The notes below the pieces were generated by a model. It was not told where the DNA came from, made no database searches, and worked only from the letters and a program-made list of their open reading frames with translations. A DNA stretch of 5,740 bases from an uncultured bacterium (lineage in GTDB: Bacteria; Bacillota; Clostridia; Oscillospirales; Ruminococcaceae): positions 1 to 5,740 of the forward strand of contig CAJMLV010000072.1 in assembly GCA_905214345.1 (NCBI GenBank), in the 5' to 3' direction. The position numbers were made by a program, and so were the translations under genes. Positions 1-5,411 of the stretch are shown here, in pieces. Every line of letters starts with the position of its first letter. Positions within the stretch are counted from its first letter, which is position 1.

Positions 1-419
1 AGATGTGCGCCGACCGTGCCGTGAAGTACCAGCTGATCCAGCACCGTCTGCTGGAACCCGCCGGCAGCGAACCCGACTTCACCCGCGGCACCCTGGAAGG
101 CGACATCGCTCCTTCCGACATCACCTTCTACCGCCTGCAGTGCGACAGCGAAGGCAACCTGCGCTCCTACATTGCCGAGGGCGAGGTCCTGCCCGTGGCC
201 ACCCGTTCTTTCGGCGGCATCGGCATTTTTGCCATCAAGGAGATGGGGCGTTTCTACCGCCATGTTCTGGTGCAGAAGCGCTACCCGCACCACGGTGCCG
301 TGGCCTTCGGCCATTACGGCAAAGCCCTGTTCGAGGTGTTCAAGTTCCTGGGCATCGGCGATATTGCCTACAACCAGCCCGCCGGCCTGCCCTATCCCAC
401 CGAGAACCCCTTCGCCTGA
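1..419 (+). CDS. L-fucose/L-arabinose isomerase family protein, C-terminal fragment (probable arabinose isomerase)
   Basis: Only the last ~138 residues are present; the reading frame is open at the left edge and the true start lies outside the window. The fragment has the C-terminal domain typical of the FucI-like isomerase family (COG2407 type): a beta-barrel stretch with EGEVLPVATRSFGGIG at fragment residues 59-74, then RYPHHGAVAFGHYGKALFEV at 93-112. The paired histidines (96-97, bases 288-293) lie where this superfamily carries its C-terminal metal-binding histidine; that correspondence is inferred by analogy with FucI and AraA. Family members interconvert aldoses and ketoses with a divalent metal. 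The fragment does not resemble the C-terminus of classical E. coli/Bacillus AraA. Because AraD and a pentulokinase follow, L-arabinose to L-ribulose is the most likely reaction. L-fucose isomerase is the main alternative, but no fuculose-phosphate aldolase is present. It ends in TGA 24 nt before the transaldolase, so the two are probably co-transcribed. Confidence 0.8.
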   Translation, partial: MCADRAVKYQLIQHRLLEPAGSEPDFTRGTLEGDIAPSDITFYRLQCDSEGNLRSYIAEGEVLPVATRSFGGIGIFAIKEMGRFYRHVLVQKRYPHHGAVAFGHYGKALFEVFKFLGIGDIAYNQPAGLPYPTENPFA

Positions 420-443
420 TGATCAGAAAGGAAGTCTTTTGCC

Positions 444-1103
444 ATGAAATTCTTCATTGATACCGCCAATGTGGAGGAGATCCGCAAGGCCAACGAGATG
501 GGCGTCATTGCAGGTGTTACCACCAACCCCAGCCTGATCGCCAAGGAGGGCCGCGACTATGCCGAGACCCTGGCGGAGATCGCCACCATCGTGGACGGTC
601 CCATCAGCGGCGAGGTCAAGGCCACCACCACCGACGCCGAGACCATGGTCAAGGAAGGCGAAGCCATCTACGCCCTGGACCCGGCCCACATGGTGGTGAA
701 GATCCCCATGACCGCCGAGGACCTCAAGGCCATCAAAGCGCTGTCTGCCAAGGGCATCCCCACTAACTGCACCCTGATTTTCACCGCCAACCAGGCGCTG
801 CTGGCTGCCCGGGCGGGCGCCACCTACGTCAGCCCCTTCCTGGGCCGTCTGGACGATATTTCCCAGCCTGGTATCGAGCTGGTGCAGAACATCCACGATA
901 TGTTCCTGAACTATCCCGATATCGAGACCCAGATCATTGCCGCCAGCGTGCGCAACCCCATCCATGTGAACGACTGTGCCCTGGCCGGTGCGGACATTGC
1001 CACCGTGCCTTACAAGGTCATTGAGCAGATGATCCATCATCCGCTGACCGATGCGGGCATTGAGAAGTTCAAGGCCGATTACATCAAGGTGTTCGGCGAA
1101 TAA
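444..1103 (+). CDS. tal: Transaldolase, short FSA/TalC family
   Basis: A complete 219-residue class I aldolase of the small (about 215-220 aa) transaldolase/fructose-6-phosphate aldolase family. The N-terminus MKFFIDTANVEEI and the GVTTNPSLIAKEG block (residues 24-37) are diagnostic. The Schiff-base lysine is K86 in VVKIPMT. It transfers a dihydroxyacetone unit between sugar phosphates in the cytoplasmic non-oxidative pentose phosphate pathway. Automatic pipelines often name such proteins fructose-6-phosphate aldolase (fsa). Two positions argue for real transaldolase: E57 (GEVKATT), where E. coli FsaA has Gln59, and F132 (SPFLGR), where FsaA has Tyr131. Glu and Phe are the transaldolase states. 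The start at 444 is supported by an AAAGGAAG ribosome site at 427-434, 9 nt before the ATG. It sits 24 nt after the isomerase and is followed by a terminator, so it closes the first arabinose transcript. Its role there is to process xylulose-5-phosphate made by the neighbouring genes. Confidence 0.93.
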   Translation: MKFFIDTANVEEIRKANEMGVIAGVTTNPSLIAKEGRDYAETLAEIATIVDGPISGEVKATTTDAETMVKEGEAIYALDPAHMVVKIPMTAEDLKAIKALSAKGIPTNCTLIFTANQALLAARAGATYVSPFLGRLDDISQPGIELVQNIHDMFLNYPDIETQIIAASVRNPIHVNDCALAGADIATVPYKVIEQMIHHPLTDAGIEKFKADYIKVFGE

Positions 1104-1119
1104 ATCCGCATCATCACAA

Positions 1120-1161
1120 AAAGAGCCGGTCTCTCGGGGAGACCGGCCCTTTGCGGTTTTT
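1120..1161 (+). terminator. Rho-independent terminator after the transaldolase gene
   Basis: A perfect 9-bp GC-rich stem, GCCGGTCTC (1125-1133) with GAGACCGGC (1139-1147), has a 5-nt loop and is extended by AAAG (1120-1123) with CTTT (1149-1152) across one mismatch. A TTTTT run follows at 1157-1161. The T-run is 4 nt beyond the extended stem, so efficiency may be partial. It starts 16 nt after the transaldolase stop and separates the isomerase-transaldolase unit from the kinase-epimerase unit. Confidence 0.85.
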
Positions 1162-1211
1162 GTGCGAATAGGACACCCGGCAAGGAAAAATCCGGTAAAA
1201 CAAAGACGCTC

Positions 1212-1227
1212 CTCTGTACGGACGCCT
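1212..1227 (+). promoter_or_regulatory. AraR-like operator box 1 (overlaps the -35 region)
   Basis: The known Bacillus AraR operator is the palindrome ATTTGTACGTACAAAT. Here TGTACGGAC (1215-1223) matches positions 4-12 of that consensus with one mismatch, but the outer flanks match poorly. It lies on the weak -35 element, where a bound repressor would block RNA polymerase. The regulator gene is not in the window, so the assignment is an inference from motif and context. Confidence 0.4.
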
Positions 1228-1243
1228 TCCATGATGGTATGAT
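1215..1243 (+). promoter_or_regulatory. Probable sigma-A extended -10 promoter for the kinase-araD unit
   Basis: TGGTATGAT at 1235-1243 matches the extended -10 form TGnTATAAT with one mismatch in the hexamer. With a 17-nt spacer the -35 would be TGTACG at 1215-1220, which matches TTGACA at only three of six positions; the extended -10 could compensate. Transcription would start near 1249-1251, leaving a leader of about 92 nt before the kinase ATG. The site lies just downstream of a terminator, where a new promoter is needed. Inferred from sequence only. Confidence 0.6.
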
Positions 1244-1255
1244 AAACGTACAAGG
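1240..1255 (+). promoter_or_regulatory. AraR-like operator box 2 (overlaps the transcription start)
   Basis: ACGTACAA (1246-1253) matches positions 7-14 of the AraR consensus ATTTGTACGTACAAAT exactly; the left half is degenerate. It overlaps the end of the -10 and the predicted start point. CGTACA (1247-1252) is the exact reverse complement of TGTACG in box 1, so the promoter is framed by an inverted pair, with box centres about 28 bp apart. Two operators near one promoter are known for Bacillus AraR-controlled genes. Confidence 0.42.
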
Positions 1256-1328
1256 CGAAAATCGGCGGGAAGTCCTTTCCTGCAAAAACATCATCGGAGC
1301 GGCATCCGGAATACAGCCGACAAAAAAC

Positions 1329-1337
1329 AGGCGGTGA
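1329..1337 (+). promoter_or_regulatory. Ribosome binding site of the kinase gene
   Basis: AGGCGGTGA matches the full anti-Shine-Dalgarno complement AGGAGGTGA at eight of nine positions and ends 4 nt before the ATG at 1342. It fixes that start over the out-of-frame ATG at 1352. Confidence 0.75.
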
Positions 1338-1341
1338 CAGT

Positions 1342-2925
1342 ATGAACAAGTTTGAACAAAAATCCACGACCCTGGGCATTGAGCTTGGCTCCACCCGCAT
1401 CAAGGCGGTGCTGGCCGCCCCGGGCGGTACCGTTCTGGCAGGCGGCGCCCACGACTGGGAAAACCGCTTTGAAGGCGGATACTGGACCTATCATCTGGAG
1501 GATGTGTGGGCAGGCATTCAGGATGCTTACCGCGACCTGAAACGGGACTACCGGGAAAAGTATGGGGAACCCCTCACCGAGGTGGGGGCGCTGGGCGTTT
1601 CGGCCATGATGCACGGTTATCTGCCCTTTGACAAGGACGGAAGCCTGCTGGCACCCTTCCGCACCTGGCGCAACACCACCACCCAGGCTGCGGCCGAAGC
1701 CCTCACCGCCCGGTTTTCTTTCAACATTCCCCAGCGGTGGAGCATTGCCCATCTCTACCAGGCCATGCTCAACGGGGAGGAACATGTCAAGGATGTGGCC
1801 TTCCTCACCACCCTGGCAGGGTACGTCCATTGGCAGCTGACGGGGGAAAAGGTGCTGGGCATCGGGGATGCTTCCGGCATTTTCCCCATCGACAGTACCG
1901 TTCTGGACTATGATGCCGCCATGATGGCTTCCTTTGACGAACTGCTGGCCGAAAACGGCCTGTCCTACCGCCTGCGGGACATTCTGCCCCGTGTGCTCTG
2001 TGCCGGTGCGGATGCCGGTACCCTTACCCCGGCGGGGGCACGTCTGCTGGACCCCGAAGGCACTCTGCCGGCGGGAATCCCCGTCTGTCCGCCGGAAGGC
2101 GACGCCGGTACCGGCATGGCGGCCACCAACAGCGTGGCACAGCGCACCGGCAATGTCAGCGCGGGCACCAGCGTGTTTGCCATGGTGGTGCTGGAAAAGG
2201 CGCTGAAGGCCGTTCACCCCGAAATCGACATGGTCACCACCCCGGACGGCAGCCCGGTGGCCATGGTCCACTGCAACACCTGCACCTCCGACCTGGACGG
2301 CTGGGTGAAACTGCTGGGAGAGATGGCCGAAGCCGCCGGTGCGCCTCTGACCAAAAACCAACTGTACACCCTGTTTTATCAGAAAGCCCTGCAGGGGGAT
2401 GCCGACTGCGGCGGGCTGGTGAACTTCAACTATTTCTCCGGCGAACCGGTCACCGGCGTGCCGGACGGGCGGCCTCTCTTTGTGCGCCGTCCCGACGCCA
2501 GGCTGAATCTGGCTAACTTTGCCCGCGCCCAGCTGTATGCCTGCATGGCGACTCTCAAATACGGCCTGGACATCCTCTTTGAGCAGGAACAGGTCACGGT
2601 GGACAATGTGCTGGGGCATGGCGGGCTGTTCAAGGTGCCCGGTGTGGGCCAGAAACTGCTGGCCGGGGCGCTGAACGTGCCGGTGTCGGTGATGCAGACG
2701 GCGGGGGAGGGCGGCCCCTGGGGCATGGCCCTTCTGGCGGGGTACCGCCTGCACCGCGCCGAAGGGGAGACCCTGGAAAGCTATCTGCGCACCCGTATTT
2801 TTGCCGGGGCTGAGGGCAGCACCGTGCAGCCGGAAGAAGCCGACCGGCAGGGCTTTGCCGCCTTTATGGAAAACTACATCCGCTGCCTGGCGGTGGAACA
2901 CGTCGCTGTGGATGCGCTGCGGTAA
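1342..2925 (+). CDS. FGGY-family carbohydrate kinase, probable L-ribulokinase (AraK-type)
   Basis: A complete 527-residue cytoplasmic sugar kinase with the two actin-like FGGY domains. Domain 1 opens with the phosphate loop GIELGSTRIK (12-21) and carries the sugar-contact stretches MMHGYLPFD (89-97) and TWRNTTT (108-114). PPEGDAGTG (250-258) supplies the likely catalytic base D254. Domain 2 has the ATP-phosphate motif SAGTSVFAMV (273-282), the adenosine motif GHGGLFKVPG (425-434) and the C-terminal GEGGPWGMALLAGY (455-468). Family members phosphorylate pentuloses, hexuloses or polyols with ATP. Being 22 nt upstream of araD, the expected substrate is L-ribulose. It does not look like classical AraB. 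Clostridia are known to use a non-orthologous ribulokinase, AraK, in AraR-regulated clusters, and this gene fits that description in size and context. Automatic annotation may call it xylulokinase; that activity cannot be excluded from sequence. It probably has its own promoter just downstream of the transaldolase terminator. Confidence 0.85.
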   Translation: MNKFEQKSTTLGIELGSTRIKAVLAAPGGTVLAGGAHDWENRFEGGYWTYHLEDVWAGIQDAYRDLKRDYREKYGEPLTEVGALGVSAMMHGYLPFDKDGSLLAPFRTWRNTTTQAAAEALTARFSFNIPQRWSIAHLYQAMLNGEEHVKDVAFLTTLAGYVHWQLTGEKVLGIGDASGIFPIDSTVLDYDAAMMASFDELLAENGLSYRLRDILPRVLCAGADAGTLTPAGARLLDPEGTLPAGIPVCPPEGDAGTGMAATNSVAQRTGNVSAGTSVFAMVVLEKALKAVHPEIDMVTTPDGSPVAMVHCNTCTSDLDGWVKLLGEMAEAAGAPLTKNQLYTLFYQKALQGDADCGGLVNFNYFSGEPVTGVPDGRPLFVRRPDARLNLANFARAQLYACMATLKYGLDILFEQEQVTVDNVLGHGGLFKVPGVGQKLLAGALNVPVSVMQTAGEGGPWGMALLAGYRLHRAEGETLESYLRTRIFAGAEGSTVQPEEADRQGFAAFMENYIRCLAVEHVAVDALR

Positions 2926-2947
2926 TGGATGAATCGAGGATGTACCT

Positions 2948-3643
2948 ATGCTGGAAGAATTGAGAAAACAGGTCTATGAAGCCAATATGGAACTGCCCCG
3001 CCGCGGCCTTGTGACCTATACCTGGGGCAATGTGTCGGGTATCGACCGGGAAAAGGGGCTGGTCGTTATCAAGCCTTCCGGGGTGGAGTACGACGAACTG
3101 ACGCCGGAAAACCTGGTGGTGCTGGACCTGGACGGCAACCGGGTGGAAGGGGAGCTGAACCCCTCCAGCGACACCAAGACCCATCTGGAACTCTACAAGG
3201 CGTTCCCGTCCCTGGGGGGCATTGTGCACACCCACAGCCCTTATGCGGTGGCCTGGGCCCAGGCGGGGCAGGATATTCCCTGCTACGGCACCACCCATGC
3301 CGACTATTTTTACGGTCCCGTGCCCTGTGCCCGCCACCTGACCAAAGCGGAACTGGACGAAGATTACGAGAAGAATACCGGCAAGGTCATCATCGAGACT
3401 TTTACCGGCCGGTACATCGACCCCGTGGCGGTGCCGGGGGTCATCTGCCACAGCCATGGCCCCTTCACCTGGGGCAAGGATGCCGCCCAGGCCGTCTACC
3501 ATGCCGTGGTGCTGGAAGAGGTGGCCAAAATGGCTCTGTTCACCCGTCAGGTGGACCCTAACGCTGCCCCGGCGCCCCAGTATCTGCTGGATAAGCACTA
3601 TCTGCGCAAACACGGCCCCGACGCCTACTACGGGCAGAAATAA
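2948..3643 (+). CDS. araD: L-ribulose-5-phosphate 4-epimerase
   Basis: A complete 231-residue class II aldolase/epimerase, the same length as E. coli AraD and similar to it from end to end (MLEELRKQV at the N-terminus, LLDKHYLRKHGPDAYYGQ at the C-terminus). It converts L-ribulose-5-phosphate to D-xylulose-5-phosphate, the last dedicated step of L-arabinose breakdown. The zinc ligands are visible as H94 and H96 (IVHTHS) and H170 (CHSHGPF), with D75 (PSSDT) nearby. The catalytic residues of the E. coli enzyme (Asp120, His218, Tyr229) correspond to D119 (THADYFYG), H217 and Y228. The C-terminal KHG.DAYYGQ separates it from fuculose-1-phosphate aldolase and rhamnulose-1-phosphate aldolase. The start is set by GAGGA at 2936-2940, 7 nt before the ATG. 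It lies 22 nt after the kinase gene, with no sign of a promoter between them, and a terminator follows 20 nt after the stop. Confidence 0.97.
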   Translation: MLEELRKQVYEANMELPRRGLVTYTWGNVSGIDREKGLVVIKPSGVEYDELTPENLVVLDLDGNRVEGELNPSSDTKTHLELYKAFPSLGGIVHTHSPYAVAWAQAGQDIPCYGTTHADYFYGPVPCARHLTKAELDEDYEKNTGKVIIETFTGRYIDPVAVPGVICHSHGPFTWGKDAAQAVYHAVVLEEVAKMALFTRQVDPNAAPAPQYLLDKHYLRKHGPDAYYGQK

Positions 3644-3663
3644 ATCGCTGTACCAATAAGAAA

Positions 3664-3706
3664 CAGGCCCTGCCTGTGGGAAACTCCCACGGACAGGGCC
3701 TGCTTT
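3664..3706. terminator. Bidirectional rho-independent terminator between the convergent operons
   Basis: CAGGCCCTG (3664-3672) pairs with CAGGGCCTG (3694-3702), and GTGGG (3676-3680) with CCCAC (3686-3690). The two stems are joined by one mismatch, one C-G pair and one T-G pair, giving a nearly continuous 17-position stem with an AAACT loop. On the plus strand it is followed by CTTTTGG, ending the araD transcript. On the minus strand it lies 11 nt beyond the regulator stop and is followed by TTTCTTATT, so it can also end the regulator transcript. The T-runs are short on both sides. Confidence 0.85.
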
Positions 3707-3712
3707 TGGTAT

Positions 3713-4537
3713 TCAGCCGCCGAACTGCTGTTTCATCCGGTGCAGTTCTTTCAGGCGGGAGGCGCCGTCGGCACCCAGCCGCTGGGAAGCCGCCACCACC
3801 AGAGTGTCCACCAGGGCGGCGGCCGCCGTCATGGAGTGATACTCCTTTTCGGTGCCGCGGTAGACGTACAGATTCAGGTCTGACCGGTCCTCGGCGGGCA
3901 AACGCAGCCGCCCGGTAAAGCAGAGGGTGCGGTACCCGGCGGTTTTGGCACGGCGCAGGATCATCCGCCCTTCCGCCGATACCTTGGAAAAACCGAAGAA
4001 GATCACCAGGTCCCCTTCGCCCGCCTGTACCAGCCCTTCCAGCAGTTCGGTACCGCTGCCGGGCAGCAGTTCCACCGGCAAGCCCAGCCGCCGCAGCCGG
4101 AAAAACAGCAGCTGCCCCATGGCGGCGGAAGCGCTTTTGGCCTGTATAAAGATCCGCCGTGCGCCCAGCAGCGCATGAAGAGCCTCTTCAAAAGCCTGAG
4201 CGTCCAGATTTTCCATGGTTTTCTGCAGGCAGAGCTGTTGCTGCTGCAGATACCGCCGGGGATCGAACTCCCCGTCCGCCAGCACGGTGCGGGCCAGCTT
4301 GCCCGCAGGGCCTTCCAGATGATTCTGAGCCAGCACGGTGTTTTTCAGCTGCTTGAAATCCTGGCAGCCCAGATGCCGCGCAAAACGGGAGATGGTGGCT
4401 TCCGATACTCCCAGCCCGGCCGAAAGCTGCCCGATGGTCATGAAGAGAAACTCTTCCCGGTGGCTTTCGATAAATTCCAGAAGCCGCTCTTCGGCGGGGG
4501 TCAGTTTATCGGGATTTTGCGGAAATTGCAGCGGCAT
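3713..4537 (-). CDS. MurR/RpiR-family transcriptional regulator (HTH plus SIS domain)
   Basis: A complete 274-residue regulator of the usual family length. Residues 12-72 form the RpiR-type helix-turn-helix, with LSAGLGVSEATISRFARHLG (38-57) holding the two DNA-contacting helices. Residues ~118-260 form a SIS sugar-isomerase-fold domain, which in this family senses phosphorylated sugars or similar ligands. The ligand loops are unusual: the common G-x-G-x-S turn reads QAKSASA (132-138), and the common SYSG loop reads GFSKVSAE (182-189). The ligand may therefore not be a standard sugar phosphate. The start is supported by GGAGAG (4545-4550), 7 nt upstream of the ATG. It follows the PHP gene by 32 nt on the same strand, so it is probably the last gene of the EcfT-PHP operon and may regulate it. 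A role in controlling the convergent arabinose genes is possible but not indicated. Confidence 0.9.
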   Translation of the reverse strand: MPLQFPQNPDKLTPAEERLLEFIESHREEFLFMTIGQLSAGLGVSEATISRFARHLGCQDFKQLKNTVLAQNHLEGPAGKLARTVLADGEFDPRRYLQQQQLCLQKTMENLDAQAFEEALHALLGARRIFIQAKSASAAMGQLLFFRLRRLGLPVELLPGSGTELLEGLVQAGEGDLVIFFGFSKVSAEGRMILRRAKTAGYRTLCFTGRLRLPAEDRSDLNLYVYRGTEKEYHSMTAAAALVDTLVVAASQRLGADGASRLKELHRMKQQFGG

Positions 4538-4569
4538 AAATACACTCTCCAGAAAAAGTTGTGTGCCTA

Positions 4570-5394
4570 TTATACCACGGCGGGAGCGGAAAGGGCAGTC
4601 CAGGCGGGTTCATTTCCCAGCAGAACCGAAACATAATCCCCGCCCAGAGCGTGGATCTCCTTCAGTGCCCGCTTGAGCAGGGCGGCGGTGGCTACCTGGC
4701 GGGAAGCCTGGGGCGCCACACAGATCTCGTAGCCTCCGGCGTTCACGGCGCTGCGCAGTTCTTCCAGGGTGGTGAAGGTATGGTCAAACCGGGTGAGCAC
4801 GCAGCCGTACTGCACCGCCTGGTGGGTGTCGCTGCCGCTGACCACCGGCAGGCCCAGCGTCTTGCCCAGCCCGGTGGTCAGGCGCTCGGTGCGGGCGCGG
4901 TCCTCGGCCAGGTCCTTGCCGTTCATGTCCAGAAAATCCAGCCGTTCCAGTTGGTCGGCGGGCAGCTGGGGGATGTGTCCGCCTTCCCGGAAAGGATGGG
5001 CCCCGCCTACCAGCACGGGGTACTGGTCAAACAGGTCCATCAGTTCCGCAAAGGGCAGGAATTGCCCCTTGGCCTTGTGGGGTTCCAGGCGGCGGTTCAG
5101 CTCCAGGATAGCTTCCATGGGGCCGATGGACAGAATGTGCCCGACTTCGGCGATGTCGGTCTCCATGCCGGGAAAGATGCGCAGGCCGTCAAAGACCAGA
5201 GTGTCGCCCTCCCGCACCGAATGGGCGGCGATATAACGGTACAGTTCCGCAAATCCCCAGGTGTTGAAGTGCTCGGTCAGGCACAGGGCGTCCAGCCCGG
5301 CGTCTTTGGCCTGGCTGAACAGCCAGTGTGTGTAATCTTCGGAAAAAGGCAGCTTTTTGGCCAGCTTGCCGTGGGTGTGAAAATCCAGATACAT
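4570..5394 (-). CDS. PHP-domain metal-dependent hydrolase
   Basis: A 274-residue soluble PHP-superfamily protein (relatives include histidinol phosphatase HisK, YcdX and the TrpH-type nucleases/phosphatases). Candidate metal ligands appear in the expected order: H6 and H8 (DFHTHGK), H42 (LTEHFNT), E78 (PGMETDI), H86 (VGHILSIG), H133 (GGAHPF), D189 and H191 (SGSDTHQ). The histidine usually found six or seven residues after the first HxH is not seen there (KKLPFSED instead). The family hydrolyses phosphate esters using two or three metal ions; the substrate here is unknown. No signal peptide or membrane segment is visible. Tandem ATGs at 5397 and 5394 both follow AAAAGGAGG; the second has the better 7-nt spacing and was chosen. 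An ATG at 5415 overlaps the EcfT stop as ATGA but lacks a ribosome site. Its position between EcfT and an RpiR regulator suggests it processes something linked to that transporter. Confidence 0.87.
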   Translation of the reverse strand: MYLDFHTHGKLAKKLPFSEDYTHWLFSQAKDAGLDALCLTEHFNTWGFAELYRYIAAHSVREGDTLVFDGLRIFPGMETDIAEVGHILSIGPMEAILELNRRLEPHKAKGQFLPFAELMDLFDQYPVLVGGAHPFREGGHIPQLPADQLERLDFLDMNGKDLAEDRARTERLTTGLGKTLGLPVVSGSDTHQAVQYGCVLTRFDHTFTTLEELRSAVNAGGYEICVAPQASRQVATAALLKRALKEIHALGGDYVSVLLGNEPAWTALSAPAVV

Positions 5395-5401
5395 CATTAC
5401 C

Positions 5402-5410
5402 CCTCCTTTT
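5402..5410 (-). promoter_or_regulatory. Ribosome binding site of the PHP gene
   Basis: AAAAGGAGG on the minus strand is a near-perfect Shine-Dalgarno sequence, 4 nt before the ATG at 5397 and 7 nt before the ATG at 5394. It lies immediately after the EcfT stop codon and rules against the longer starts at 5415 and 5451. Confidence 0.8.
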
Positions 5411-5411
5411 G

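Noticed and set aside
3..5. ATG at position 3 as the true start of the isomerase
   Set aside because: The protein would be only 138 aa, just the C-terminal part of a much larger family, and no ribosome site is visible; the gene is cut by the window edge.
1239..1254. Catabolite-response (cre) site around AAACGTACA
   Set aside because: Only the central AAACG-like core fits; the outer TG and CA positions of the cre consensus do not match.
1250..1341. Riboswitch or attenuator in the leader of the kinase gene
   Set aside because: Only short, mutually exclusive stems such as CGGA/TCCG and CGGC/GCCG can be drawn. No terminator-antiterminator pair or known riboswitch core is visible.
423..1403. A 326-codon minus-strand open frame opposite the transaldolase and the intergenic region
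   Set aside because: It runs through a terminator and promoter region, has no recognisable motifs, and the overlapping transaldolase is certain.
1291..2901. A 536-codon open frame on the minus strand opposite the kinase gene
   Set aside because: It is a shadow caused by GC-rich codon use: low-complexity His/Gly/Val/Gln-rich translation, no family motifs, and the plus-strand kinase has complete motifs.
2864..3613. A 249-codon minus-strand open frame opposite araD
   Set aside because: Antisense shadow of araD, which matches E. coli AraD over its full length.
2948..3643. L-fuculose-1-phosphate or L-rhamnulose-1-phosphate aldolase, which would make this a deoxysugar operon
   Set aside because: The 231-aa length, THADYFYG and the C-terminal KHYLRKHG..AYYGQ are AraD hallmarks, including the epimerase catalytic Asp, His and Tyr.
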